From positions 1 through 64,000 of the forward strand of contig JAKQVC010000048.1 of assembly GCA_029571985.1 (NCBI GenBank): a stretch of 64,000 nucleotides of DNA. Direction: 5' to 3'. The position numbers and the translations under genes were made by a program. Shown in pieces: positions 43,110 through 51,395 of this stretch. Each line of letters starts with the position of its first letter. The first letter of the stretch is position 1. The stretch comes from Bacteroidota bacterium. Lineage in GTDB: Bacteria; Bacteroidota; Bacteroidia; Chitinophagales; BACL12. Under the pieces are notes generated by a model. It saw nothing but the letters and a program-made list of their open reading frames with translations, ran no database searches and was not told where the DNA came from.

Positions 43110-44363
43110 ATGAGAAAGGTTGCGGGACTATTTCTCATCCACCTGTTAATTGGCGCCAAGCTCTGGGCACAGCCTACGGAGGTGTATTATTTACGCGCCG
43201 ATATTGAAGAACCGTGGTGCTGCGGATGGGCACCTTATCCGGATGCAAATCCAAATGGTTTCGACTACGTCTTTGGTGCCGGAGGCTGGAATCTGGCCTT
43301 CTACGAATCAGCTTCTGCTGATGCTATCTTTTCTGATAATACCTGTTATGTCTATTTAGAAGGCGGTGATGGCCATGCCGAAGAAATGGAGACTTTCTTC
43401 GATGCGCATCAATCGCTGATAGAAGACTGGGTTAACAACGGAGGCAGCCTGTTCCTGAACGCGGCACCTAACGAAGGCGACGGGATGAATTACGGTTTCG
43501 GCGGGGTGTGGCTCTGGTATCCCTATTGGTGGGCAGGAGATGTTACCGCCGCTCCCGGTATGGCATCCCACCCGATTTTCACCGGACCCTATACACCCGT
43601 TTGCACAGATTATTATGGCACTTCCTTTACCCATGCTTATACATCCGGGCCAGACCTCACACCTATTATTGACGATTACTGGTATGCAAATTATCCGGCC
43701 TTAACTACCAAAACATGGGGCGCCGGCACCGTATTTTTCGGGTCGATGACAACCGCATCCTGGCACTATCCCTCCCTTGAAGCAGCCAATCTTCGCAATA
43801 ACATGCATGCTTATTTGTACAGTCTATGCTCCCTGTTATTGCCCGTTGAGTTCACTTCTTTTGAGGCCTACCCGGACGGATCAGCTATTGAGCTTAACTG
43901 GACAGTTGCCGATGAAATGGAAGTAACTGCTTATACCATAGAAAGATCATTGAACGGTATCGAATGGGAAACCATTGAAGTGGTTGACCTGCAGGACCCG
44001 ACTCAAAAAACCGGGACCTATACCCGGACCGATAACCATCCGGTGCAGGGACTATCCTATTATCAAATTAAAATGGTGATGGGTAGCGACCATTTTGGGT
44101 ATTCTACAGCACGTAAGGTAGAACTGAATGGAGAAATGACCCTATATCCAAATCCTACCCGGGAAGTCCTGTATTTATCCACAGACGGTTCAGCGCCGGA
44201 ACAAATACGGGTTTTCAATGCTGCCGGCGAGGCGATGAACATTGAAACCTGTTTTAACCACGGCATCACAGCTCTGCGTTTGGCCGGTTTACCTCCGGGT
44301 ATCTATACCATGGTGGCAGTGTTTCACGGGGTGCCCGAAGCCCGAACTTTCGTGAAAAGCTAG
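43110..44363 (+). CDS. T9SS-exported protein with glutamine-amidotransferase-like N-terminal domain
   Basis: The 417-residue product has a signal peptide (ending GAKLWAQ). Residues about 20-245 resemble the class I glutamine amidotransferase-like or ThuA-like fold found in secreted Bacteroidota proteins (IEDWVNNGGSLFLNAAPNEG, then a SHPIFTG-like segment and a final HNMHAYLYS-like helix). A beta-sandwich with FTSFEAYPDGSAIELNWTVA, common before T9SS signals, and a type A sorting domain (MTLYPNPTREVLYL...TFVKS) follow. Catalytic residues of true amidotransferases are not evident, so it may be a binding domain. The role is unknown. Confidence 0.8.
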   Translation: MRKVAGLFLIHLLIGAKLWAQPTEVYYLRADIEEPWCCGWAPYPDANPNGFDYVFGAGGWNLAFYESASADAIFSDNTCYVYLEGGDGHAEEMETFFDAHQSLIEDWVNNGGSLFLNAAPNEGDGMNYGFGGVWLWYPYWWAGDVTAAPGMASHPIFTGPYTPVCTDYYGTSFTHAYTSGPDLTPIIDDYWYANYPALTTKTWGAGTVFFGSMTTASWHYPSLEAANLRNNMHAYLYSLCSLLLPVEFTSFEAYPDGSAIELNWTVADEMEVTAYTIERSLNGIEWETIEVVDLQDPTQKTGTYTRTDNHPVQGLSYYQIKMVMGSDHFGYSTARKVELNGEMTLYPNPTREVLYLSTDGSAPEQIRVFNAAGEAMNIETCFNHGITALRLAGLPPGIYTMVAVFHGVPEARTFVKS

Positions 44364-44448
44364 TGTTTACATGCATATTCTAACCTTTTACAGGTATATT
44401 TAACCAGATGTTAACAGCCTGGCACGTACCTTGTAAGGCATTGGATAA

Positions 44449-44456
44449 TAATTTTG
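44449..44456 (+). promoter_or_regulatory. -7 box TAATTTTG
   Basis: An exact TAnnTTTG match with TTG 15 nt upstream (44431-44433) precedes the ATG at 44481 by 24 nt. Confidence 0.5.
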
Positions 44457-44480
44457 TAACACTAATCATTCACATCTTTT

Positions 44481-45209
44481 ATGCACTTGAAACATTTTGC
44501 CATTGCCGCTCTGACCTGCTTTAGCCTGTCTGCAGCCAGCTTACAAGCCCAAACCCTCGACGAAGTTTTAAAAGAGTATTACGCTGCTAACGGCGCTGAT
44601 GCTGCCTCAAAATTGAATGCCGTAACCATGGTGGGTTCAATAAATCAGTCGGGATTGGACATTCCTTTCACCATGACTATCGCTCGCCCTGGTAAATTAC
44701 GCCTGGAGGCTACCTTTCAGGGCTTAACCCTCATCCAAACCTTTAACGGCACAGAAGGCTGGAGTATCAATCCTTTCGGTATGAGCACTGAACCAGAACC
44801 GGTACCTGCCGATCAGATTCAGGACCTGAAAGAACAATCAGATATCGACGGTGCTTTATACAATTGGGCTGAAAAAGGCTACAAAGTAACCCTGGAAGGC
44901 CAGGAAGAGATTGAAGGCACCAATTGCTATAAATTAAAAGTCATCTCACCCGACTCTTCAGAAACCCTACATTTTCTGGATGCAGATTCATATCTGACCA
45001 TCAAAACATCTACAAAATCAAAAATGATGGGTGTGGAAGTGAGTGGAGAAACCTACATGAGCAATTATTTCCAGGTTGAAGGCGTTACCTATCCGGGAAA
45101 AATTGAGAACCGATATAATGGCATGACCGGTGAAGTACTGACCATCTCATCCGTGGTTCAGAACCCAACAGTTGACCCGGCCATATTTGATAAACCCGTA
45201 ACGAAATAA
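44481..45209 (+). CDS. LolA-like outer-membrane lipoprotein-sorting family protein
   Basis: The 242-residue product has a signal peptide (MHLKHFAIAALTCFSLSAASLQAQ) and then a single domain of the LolA/LolB fold: DEVLKEYYAANGADAASKLNAVTMVGSINQSGLDIPFTMTIARPGKLRLE, then a GTEGWSINP strand and a YKLKVI...LHFLDADSYLTIK segment. Such proteins hold acyl chains in a half-barrel and shuttle lipoproteins or lipids through the periplasm. This one belongs to a larger group often annotated only as 'outer membrane lipoprotein-sorting protein', so direct LolA function is not certain. A promoter precedes it and a strong terminator follows. Confidence 0.75.
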   Translation: MHLKHFAIAALTCFSLSAASLQAQTLDEVLKEYYAANGADAASKLNAVTMVGSINQSGLDIPFTMTIARPGKLRLEATFQGLTLIQTFNGTEGWSINPFGMSTEPEPVPADQIQDLKEQSDIDGALYNWAEKGYKVTLEGQEEIEGTNCYKLKVISPDSSETLHFLDADSYLTIKTSTKSKMMGVEVSGETYMSNYFQVEGVTYPGKIENRYNGMTGEVLTISSVVQNPTVDPAIFDKPVTK

Positions 45210-45223
45210 CCGTTCATTCGGCT

Positions 45224-45258
45224 AAAAAAAGCGACAGGCTGTGCTTGTCGCTTTTTTT
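45224..45258 (+). terminator. Intrinsic terminator
   Basis: AAAAAAAGCGACA pairs with TGTCGCTTTTTTT around a 9-nt loop, immediately after the LolA-like gene. Confidence 0.9.
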
Positions 45259-45353
45259 ATGATAAGCCATATTTCAAATTAAAAAAAATTTCATGCATTT
45301 TATATAATGCACTGAAAATCAATTATATAGTATTGTTATATAAATCAATAATT

Positions 45354-48300
45354 ATGATAAAAATGCTTCCCAATTGGATTTCAAAACCTGCCCTCATAGC
45401 CAGTTTATGCCTCAGCACTACCCTGCTGCACAGTCAGTCAGTAGCGCTTACAGACGCCACCATTGGTGTTTTAGAAGGCAGGCATATCGGACCTGCCAGG
45501 ACCAGTGGACGCATCTCGGCTATTGACGCCGTGGATGCAGACCCGAATATTGTATATGTTGGCGCCGCCGGTGGTGGATTGTGGAAATCGCTTAATCAGG
45601 GAACAACCTTTAAATCCATTTTTGACGATTACAGTCAGAGCATTGGCGCTATCTGTATCGACCAAAAGCATCCGGATACCGTATGGGTAGGTACGGGCGA
45701 ACCGTGGGTGCGTAATTCCGTTGGCATAGGCACCGGTATCTACCGGACCGTAGATGGCGGAGAGAAATTTGAGTTCATGGGTCTCGACCAAAGCGAGCGT
45801 ATTGCCGGTATCGTGATCAATCCTGATAACCCGAATATCGTCATCGTTGCCGTTTTGGGTGCCCTGTGGGGAGATAGCGAGAACCGTGGCGTTTACCGGA
45901 CAGCAGACGGCGGCAAAACCTGGGAAAGGGTGTTGTTTACCAATGCCTCTTCAGGATGTGCCAGTATTGCCATGCATCCAACGCAACCCGATGTGCTGCT
46001 TGCGGCCATGTGGGACCACAGAAGAACCGCCTATGATTTCAGATCAGGCGGACCAGGAAGCGGCCTGTTTGAAAGTCGCGACGGAGGTAAAACCTGGACA
46101 AAGTTACAGGACGGACTGCCCCTCGAAACCCTGGGTCGCATCGCCGTAGCCTATCAGGAAGTGGCACCTTATACAGCTTTTGCCGTGGTAGAAAGCAAAC
46201 AACCTACCTTATATAGTAAATTAGATAACGACTCTAAGTGGTTGAAAATGAACAGTCAGGGATTGATGGGAGAACGTCCCTTTTACTTCAGCCTGATCGT
46301 TCCCGACCCGGTTGACCCAAACCGTATATACAAACCTGGCCTTAACCTGCAGGTGAGTTCTGATGGTGGAAAACAGTTTCAATATGCTTCCGTTACCGGA
46401 GGCGGATACCATAGCGACCTGCATGCATTGTATATTAGTCACAAGGATAACCGACTAATGTACCTGGGCACCGATGGAGGTGTTTATGTTTCGAGAGACC
46501 GGGGAGATACCTGGAGTCATTGCGAGAATTTGCCTGTTGCCCAGTTTTATCACGTCAGCACCGATATGGCGAGTCCTTATAACATTTATGGCGGATTACA
46601 GGATAACGGCTCGTGGAAGGCTCCTTCTTCCAGCCTCGGCGGTATTCAGAACAGCGACTGGGAAACTATTGGGTATGGAGATGGATTTAATGCCTATGCC
46701 GACCCTAAAGATGCTCAAATCATCTATTGGCAGTATCAGGGTGGCCGCATTTACCGCACCGACCAGAAGAGCGGCGAGAGCAAGTTCATCAAACCCTTTC
46801 CGGATGCCAAAACCGAAAACCTGCGTTTTAACTGGAATGCCCCGGTGGTATTTGGCAGAAAAACAGGTTGGCTGTATGTGGGTGCTCAATACCTGTACCG
46901 CTCAAAAGACCGTGGCGACAGCTGGGAGCGCATTTCGCCTGATTTAACTACCGATAATCCGGCAAGGCAACAACAGGAATTGAGTGGAGGTATTACTATC
47001 GACAACTCAACGGCTGAAAACAATACTACCATCTTCACCATAGGTGAAAGTCCGCTGGATGCCAATATCATCTGGGTAGGCACTGACGACGGAAACGTAC
47101 AGGTTACTGCCGACGGAGGCAAAACATGGCAATTGTGCAATGCCGCCTTACCCGGCTTACCGGCTGGTGCTTTCATCAGTTATGTTGAACCGGATAACTT
47201 CGATGCGCAGGCTGCCTACATCACAGTAGACGCCCATCGAAATGGTGATCAGAAATCATATGTTTACTACACTAAAGATTTAGGTAAAACATTCCAATTC
47301 ATTGGTAGTGAGTCAATTAAAGGATTTTGTCATATCGTAAAACAAGACCTGGTAAACCCTGAACTGCTGTTCTTAGGGACCGAATTAGGCTTATATATAT
47401 CCATAGATCGTGGAGCTAACTGGGTGCGTTTCAAGGGTAAGGTACCCCAGGTTGGGGTGTATGATATGGTGATTCACCCACGCGACCACGACCTTATTTT
47501 GGCCACGCATGGAAGAGGAATCATCATCATCGACGACCTGACCATCATCAGAAACATCACCCCGCAATTATTGGAGCAGGACATGGCCTTTATCCCTACC
47601 CGACCCTATTACTTTCCAAAAGGCGGCATCAGCCAGGATTTTCCGGGAGATGATGAATTTGTTGGTCGCAACCCGATTGGTAGTCCGATAGTGGCTTACT
47701 ACCTGAAAAAGCGACATGTAATGGGTGAAATGTATATGGAAATTTACGATGCACAGGGTAATTTCCTGAAACGCCAGCCGGCAGCCAATCGTAAAGGTGT
47801 AAACGTGCAAACCCTGCAAACAGTGATTCCGGCGCCTAAAGTGCCTAGTTCACCGGCCTTGCTCGCAGAAGCAGCCTTTGGTCCGAGCTTTGATGCCGGT
47901 GAGTATATCGTCAAGCTGATAAAAGGCGAAGACACCCTGGTTACCCGTGTCAACCTGCAATATAACCCTGCCTCAGGGCATTCTGCTGCTGACCGCAAAC
48001 AGCGCTATACAACGATGATGGATGCCTACAACTTGCTGGAAGAGCTCGCCTGGCTGGATAATATGGCTCTGGAAATTGGTGCCAGAACCAAAGGATTGGC
48101 AGATACCATCCAGAACAAGGCATTGCGTGCCAAATCGCTGACCATCGCCAAGCGCATGGAAGAGATTCATGCTGGCATCTCTGCGACGCAACCGGGTGAA
48201 GGTGGCCTTGCGGGGCAGGTGCGCTTACGCGAGCAAATTGCGGAAGTGTACGGTGCTGTTGCCGGGTATGAAGGCAAACCTACCAACGTGCAAATGGACG

Positions 48301-48452
48301 CCCTTTCGAAATACACCAAGGAGGTAGCCGATATCAAAGCAGAACTCGAAAAACTCATCGCCGGAGAACTCAATACTTATAATCAAGCCCTTGCAAAGCA
48401 AAACCTGAAACCGGTAACTGTTACGCCGAAAGATGCGTTTTTAAAGCGATAA
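45354..48452 (+). CDS. Exported VPS10/BNR-repeat beta-propeller protein
   Basis: The product of about 1032 residues has a signal peptide (MIKMLPNWISKPALIASLCLSTTLLHSQ). BNR/Asp-box and sortilin-like repeats follow: TVDGGEKFEFMG, TADGGKTWERV, SRDGGKTWTKL, SRDRGDTWSHC, SKDRGDSWERI, TADGGKTWQLC and SIDRGANWVRF, which build one large propeller over about 750 residues. The C-terminal 250 residues are alpha-helical. Similar 'glycosyl hydrolase' or 'VPS10 domain' proteins are widespread in Bacteroidota without proven enzyme activity, so binding is as likely as catalysis. No T9SS signal is seen. ATG 45354 is preferred to a TTG at 45333; ATG 45363 is also possible. Confidence 0.85.
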   Translation: MIKMLPNWISKPALIASLCLSTTLLHSQSVALTDATIGVLEGRHIGPARTSGRISAIDAVDADPNIVYVGAAGGGLWKSLNQGTTFKSIFDDYSQSIGAICIDQKHPDTVWVGTGEPWVRNSVGIGTGIYRTVDGGEKFEFMGLDQSERIAGIVINPDNPNIVIVAVLGALWGDSENRGVYRTADGGKTWERVLFTNASSGCASIAMHPTQPDVLLAAMWDHRRTAYDFRSGGPGSGLFESRDGGKTWTKLQDGLPLETLGRIAVAYQEVAPYTAFAVVESKQPTLYSKLDNDSKWLKMNSQGLMGERPFYFSLIVPDPVDPNRIYKPGLNLQVSSDGGKQFQYASVTGGGYHSDLHALYISHKDNRLMYLGTDGGVYVSRDRGDTWSHCENLPVAQFYHVSTDMASPYNIYGGLQDNGSWKAPSSSLGGIQNSDWETIGYGDGFNAYADPKDAQIIYWQYQGGRIYRTDQKSGESKFIKPFPDAKTENLRFNWNAPVVFGRKTGWLYVGAQYLYRSKDRGDSWERISPDLTTDNPARQQQELSGGITIDNSTAENNTTIFTIGESPLDANIIWVGTDDGNVQVTADGGKTWQLCNAALPGLPAGAFISYVEPDNFDAQAAYITVDAHRNGDQKSYVYYTKDLGKTFQFIGSESIKGFCHIVKQDLVNPELLFLGTELGLYISIDRGANWVRFKGKVPQVGVYDMVIHPRDHDLILATHGRGIIIIDDLTIIRNITPQLLEQDMAFIPTRPYYFPKGGISQDFPGDDEFVGRNPIGSPIVAYYLKKRHVMGEMYMEIYDAQGNFLKRQPAANRKGVNVQTLQTVIPAPKVPSSPALLAEAAFGPSFDAGEYIVKLIKGEDTLVTRVNLQYNPASGHSAADRKQRYTTMMDAYNLLEELAWLDNMALEIGARTKGLADTIQNKALRAKSLTIAKRMEEIHAGISATQPGEGGLAGQVRLREQIAEVYGAVAGYEGKPTNVQMDALSKYTKEVADIKAELEKLIAGELNTYNQALAKQNLKPVTVTPKDAFLKR

Positions 48453-48576
48453 ACGACCTGAAGCATAAGTCTTGCTGAAAGCCGGACAAACGAACTGACC
48501 AACAACAGCCGGTAATTTCCCCGTCTGCTGCGCATCAGCTCCAGTTTTTCGGTTGCTCAAGCCGACTAAATACAAT

Positions 48577-48614
48577 AAAAAGAGGCCGTCCGAATGGGGA
48601 CAGCCTCTTTTTTA
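48577..48614. terminator. Bidirectional intrinsic terminator
   Basis: AAAAAGAGGC and GCCTCTTTTTT arms with an inner GTCC/GGAC stem lie between two convergent genes. Confidence 0.85.
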
Positions 48615-48636
48615 TTTCATTGACCTTGAGCAGCGG

Positions 48637-49242
48637 TTAAAGCCTGATAACCACCCCGGCCTGCATGATAGATTTTGCTAATCCCACCTCACCATACAAA
48701 CCAATGTTATCAGTGAGATAGAACCTTGTACCGATAGTAAAATCCATTCCCATATGAATGATACCACCTAACTCTTCAGGCTCAGCGTCAGGATCTCCAC
48801 CTTGAAATTTGTAGGTAGCGTCACGATATCCGAGTCCAAACCCGGCATAAGGGTCGAAACGGCTGTCCTGAGCCCCAAAGTGGAAGTTTACACGGGCAAT
48901 GATGCTATAAGAGGAATAATCAACGCTGGTATTGTAAAAGATACTGTCTACATTCCCATCCTGCTCAACATAAGTGGCGTTGCCGACCACATAGGCGAAA
49001 TTCACCCCGAAACCAACACGGTCATTAATGGGAAACTCCGCTTTCAGATAGGCAGGCCCGATAAAATAGGAGTCGACATTTTCGCCATCAGCCAAATCAA
49101 AAATATTGCGTGTAAAGCTTGGGAAACCGTATCCTGCAGAAACAATGACATGGAAATCAGAAGGTGCTGCTTCCTGAGCAAAACTTTGTCTGACCGGCAA
49201 CAAAAATGCCGCTACCGCTAATAGACCGCAATACTTTTTCAT
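48637..49242 (-). CDS. Outer-membrane beta-barrel protein
   Basis: The 201-residue product has a signal peptide (MKKYCGLLAVAAFLLPVRQSFAQ) and alternating strands that suit an eight-stranded barrel (VSAGYGFPSF, VGFGVNFAYVVG, YSIIARVNFHFG, YAGFGLGYRDATYKF, TIGTRFYLTDNIGLYGEVGLAKSIMQAGVVIRL). The segment PYAGFGLGY and the C-terminal strand are typical of the OmpW/OmpX-like 'outer membrane beta-barrel' group in Bacteroidota. It is probably a small structural or adhesion porin; no channel function can be shown. A bidirectional terminator separates it from the convergent BNR gene. Confidence 0.8.
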   Translation of the reverse strand: MKKYCGLLAVAAFLLPVRQSFAQEAAPSDFHVIVSAGYGFPSFTRNIFDLADGENVDSYFIGPAYLKAEFPINDRVGFGVNFAYVVGNATYVEQDGNVDSIFYNTSVDYSSYSIIARVNFHFGAQDSRFDPYAGFGLGYRDATYKFQGGDPDAEPEELGGIIHMGMDFTIGTRFYLTDNIGLYGEVGLAKSIMQAGVVIRL

Positions 49243-49475
49243 AATTTTTGAGTTTAGTTAATCAGGTAAAACAATTACTGTGCCATCCTTGGAAGGTCAT
49301 AACCTGGTATCAGTAAAGTTAACGGAAACCGGCATCGAGGCAAACACCACCTCTCTAGGTGCTGTCACAAAATCTGCAAATCCGGATACCGAATTAAAAG
49401 GACACCTATTTGCTTTTAAAGTGCACGGCAGCTTGACGCATTTACGGGCACTGTTGCGAAAAATCTTTTGCGTTA

Positions 49476-50822
49476 TTAAATAGTAACCGTCGTTTCCCTG
49501 AAAACGATGTTGTGTTCCGAGGCCAATGCTTGCAGTAATGGCACGTAAATATCAGCGGTTACCGGAATCACCACACCGGTTTGTTTCATTAAGCCCAGCA
49601 TAATTCTTTCGGTGGCGATGGCAGCGGGCAAGCCTACTGTTTTAGCCATGGCTGTGTGCACTTCATCGGTACCGATGGCGACCATGCTGCTGTATTGCCT
49701 GAAGTGTTGCTGGTTGAGGGTGTACTCCATGACATGCATCATAACACACATGTCTTTATCACCTGCTGCTAATCCCCATTTTGATTCCAGCAGGCGTTGT
49801 AAAATTTGTGCGGGAGAATAGGCGGTTTCTGCGGGTGGCGTTTCAAATATCGGATTCTCTTCAAACAGACCTAACCAGCGCAATTTATCCATCACCTCCT
49901 GATCAGTGATATGCAGAAACTGTTGAATGCGTTCATCGAGTCGACCCTGCCCTGCCGGTAAAAATGCTTCTGTAAATTGTGCCCATGTAAAGGAAGAAAC
50001 CTGTTCCATTTTATAGGAATCGTCAGTCATACCCAACTGCACAAACACATCCCAGGCTTTACAAAATCCGGCTTTCCGCAAAGTGCCGCGAATAATAGTA
50101 CCCGTATGTTCAAGACCGTAAATTTCCCGATAGCCCAAAGAATCGCGGTTGGGGTATCCTTCGAATACACCATAATCAGGCACTTCCAGCGTTACCGTCG
50201 ACTGAAATAATTTATGATAAGGAATATACTTGTATTGATGTTCCTGCAAATATTTTGCTGTTCCCTGACCGGCTAATACAACGTTTCTTGGATTCCAGGT
50301 GAATTTATATTGCCAGGGGTTGGTATCACTTTCAGGAGCAATTAAACCGCCTGTGTATGATGTAAATGCCGTAATGGTTGCGCCTTTTGCATGTGCTTCA
50401 TCAATCATCGACATGGCGCTCATATGGTCGATACCCGGGTCAAGACCAATTTCATTTAACAGAATAATATTCTTCTTCACTGCTTCTTCGTGTAAGGCGC
50501 GCATGGCATCACTCACATAAGATGCCGAAACGAAATGCTTGCCCAATGAAACGCAGGCCTTCGCAATGACCGGATGTACAAATGCAGGTAAAAGCGAAAC
50601 AACTACATCTGCAGCAGCAATATATTGATTAACCAATGTTGCATCATCCGCATTAAAATAGACCGCTTTTGCGTGAGGTTGTCCCTTTATTTTTTGAGCA
50701 GCGGCTGCCTGGTCTAAATCGCCCAGTGTAATTGTCCACCCGTGTTTTGAAGCACTGTCTAACAGGTAATCAATCAGTACTGTGGCTGATTTACCAGCGC
50801 CGAGAATGAGAATATGTTGCAT
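49476..50822 (-). CDS. Saccharopine dehydrogenase-family protein
   Basis: The 448-residue product begins with a Rossmann motif (MQHILILGAGKSATVLIDYLL), followed by a DLDQA strand end and PAFVHPVIAKACVSLGKHFVSASYVSD, then NEIGLDPGIDHMSAM, all hallmarks of saccharopine reductase/dehydrogenase (LYS9-like) proteins. The C-terminal domain (GYPNRDSLGYREIYGL...TMLRGTLR-like) also fits. It would reversibly join or split saccharopine in lysine metabolism, using NAD(P)H. No second lysine-catabolic gene is adjacent, so direction and substrate are uncertain. An exact -7 box (TAATTTTG) lies 11 nt before the ATG, back-to-back with that of the cytidine deaminase gene. Confidence 0.85.
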   Translation of the reverse strand: MQHILILGAGKSATVLIDYLLDSASKHGWTITLGDLDQAAAAQKIKGQPHAKAVYFNADDATLVNQYIAAADVVVSLLPAFVHPVIAKACVSLGKHFVSASYVSDAMRALHEEAVKKNIILLNEIGLDPGIDHMSAMSMIDEAHAKGATITAFTSYTGGLIAPESDTNPWQYKFTWNPRNVVLAGQGTAKYLQEHQYKYIPYHKLFQSTVTLEVPDYGVFEGYPNRDSLGYREIYGLEHTGTIIRGTLRKAGFCKAWDVFVQLGMTDDSYKMEQVSSFTWAQFTEAFLPAGQGRLDERIQQFLHITDQEVMDKLRWLGLFEENPIFETPPAETAYSPAQILQRLLESKWGLAAGDKDMCVMMHVMEYTLNQQHFRQYSSMVAIGTDEVHTAMAKTVGLPAAIATERIMLGLMKQTGVVIPVTADIYVPLLQALASEHNIVFRETTVTI

Positions 50823-50849
50823 AATAATTGGGCAAAATTACTACTTTCG
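50817..50849. promoter_or_regulatory. Abutting divergent promoters
   Basis: The minus-strand -7 box TAATTTTG (50840-50833) and the plus-strand box TACTTTCG (50842-50849) are separated by one base. A plus-strand TTG (50817-50819) lies 22 nt before its box, inside the start of the opposing gene. Polymerase cannot occupy both at once. Confidence 0.5.
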
Positions 50850-50867
50850 TATTCAGCCTAAGGCAGC

Positions 50868-51347
50868 ATGTCTATCAAATCCATCACCTGTACTTTTGAA
50901 GAATACACTTCTGTTGAGGCATTAGCCGCAAGCGACCGCCTGTTAGTTGAGGCTGCTGTTTCGGCAATGCAATCGGCTTATGCACCTTATTCGCAATTTC
51001 AGGTTGGTGCTGCACTTTTACTGGATGATGGCACTATTGTATCTGGTAGCAATCAGGAAAATGCCGCTTATCCTTCCGGCTTATGTGCCGAACGAGTAGC
51101 CTTTTTCGCTGCCGGAAGTCAACATCCCGACAAACGCATGCTCGCAGTGGCCATCACTACCTCCTATCCTCTACCCCAGCCTATTTCACCTTGTGGCGCC
51201 TGCAGACAGGTGATGGCTGAATACGAACTTAAACAAGGCGCATCCATTCGCATTATTTTAGCCTCAAACGGCGGGTCAGTTATGATTGTAGAGCAGGCAC
51301 GTGATTTACTGCCGATGTACTTTTCGGGCGAGTGGCTACGCAAATAA
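50868..51347 (+). CDS. cdd: Cytidine deaminase
   Basis: The enzyme converts cytidine and deoxycytidine to uridine and deoxyuridine in pyrimidine salvage. The 159-residue protein has the zinc motifs in order: CAERVAFF (C-A-E, with the catalytic glutamate) and PCGACRQ (P-C-x-x-C), plus the substrate loop SNQENAAYPSGLCAE. Length suits the short homotetrameric group. It is transcribed divergently from the saccharopine dehydrogenase-like gene and is followed by a hairpin terminator shared with the convergent PNGase F-like gene. Confidence 0.93.
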   Translation: MSIKSITCTFEEYTSVEALAASDRLLVEAAVSAMQSAYAPYSQFQVGAALLLDDGTIVSGSNQENAAYPSGLCAERVAFFAAGSQHPDKRMLAVAITTSYPLPQPISPCGACRQVMAEYELKQGASIRIILASNGGSVMIVEQARDLLPMYFSGEWLRK

Positions 51348-51379
51348 AAAAGGGCCGGACAATGCCGACCCTTGTATTT
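51346..51379. terminator. Intrinsic terminator between convergent genes
   Basis: AAAAAAGGGCCGG and CCGACCCTTGTATTT form a stem with one internal mismatch. It follows the cytidine deaminase and precedes, on the other strand, the end of the PNGase F-like gene. Confidence 0.75.
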
Positions 51380-51395
51380 CGTTTCGCACAGGTAA

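Noticed and set aside
49280-49483. Open frame of 67 codons between the barrel and saccharopine dehydrogenase-like genes
   Set aside because: There is no -7 box before it, no known domain, and its end overlaps the end of the opposite gene; chance is the simpler explanation.
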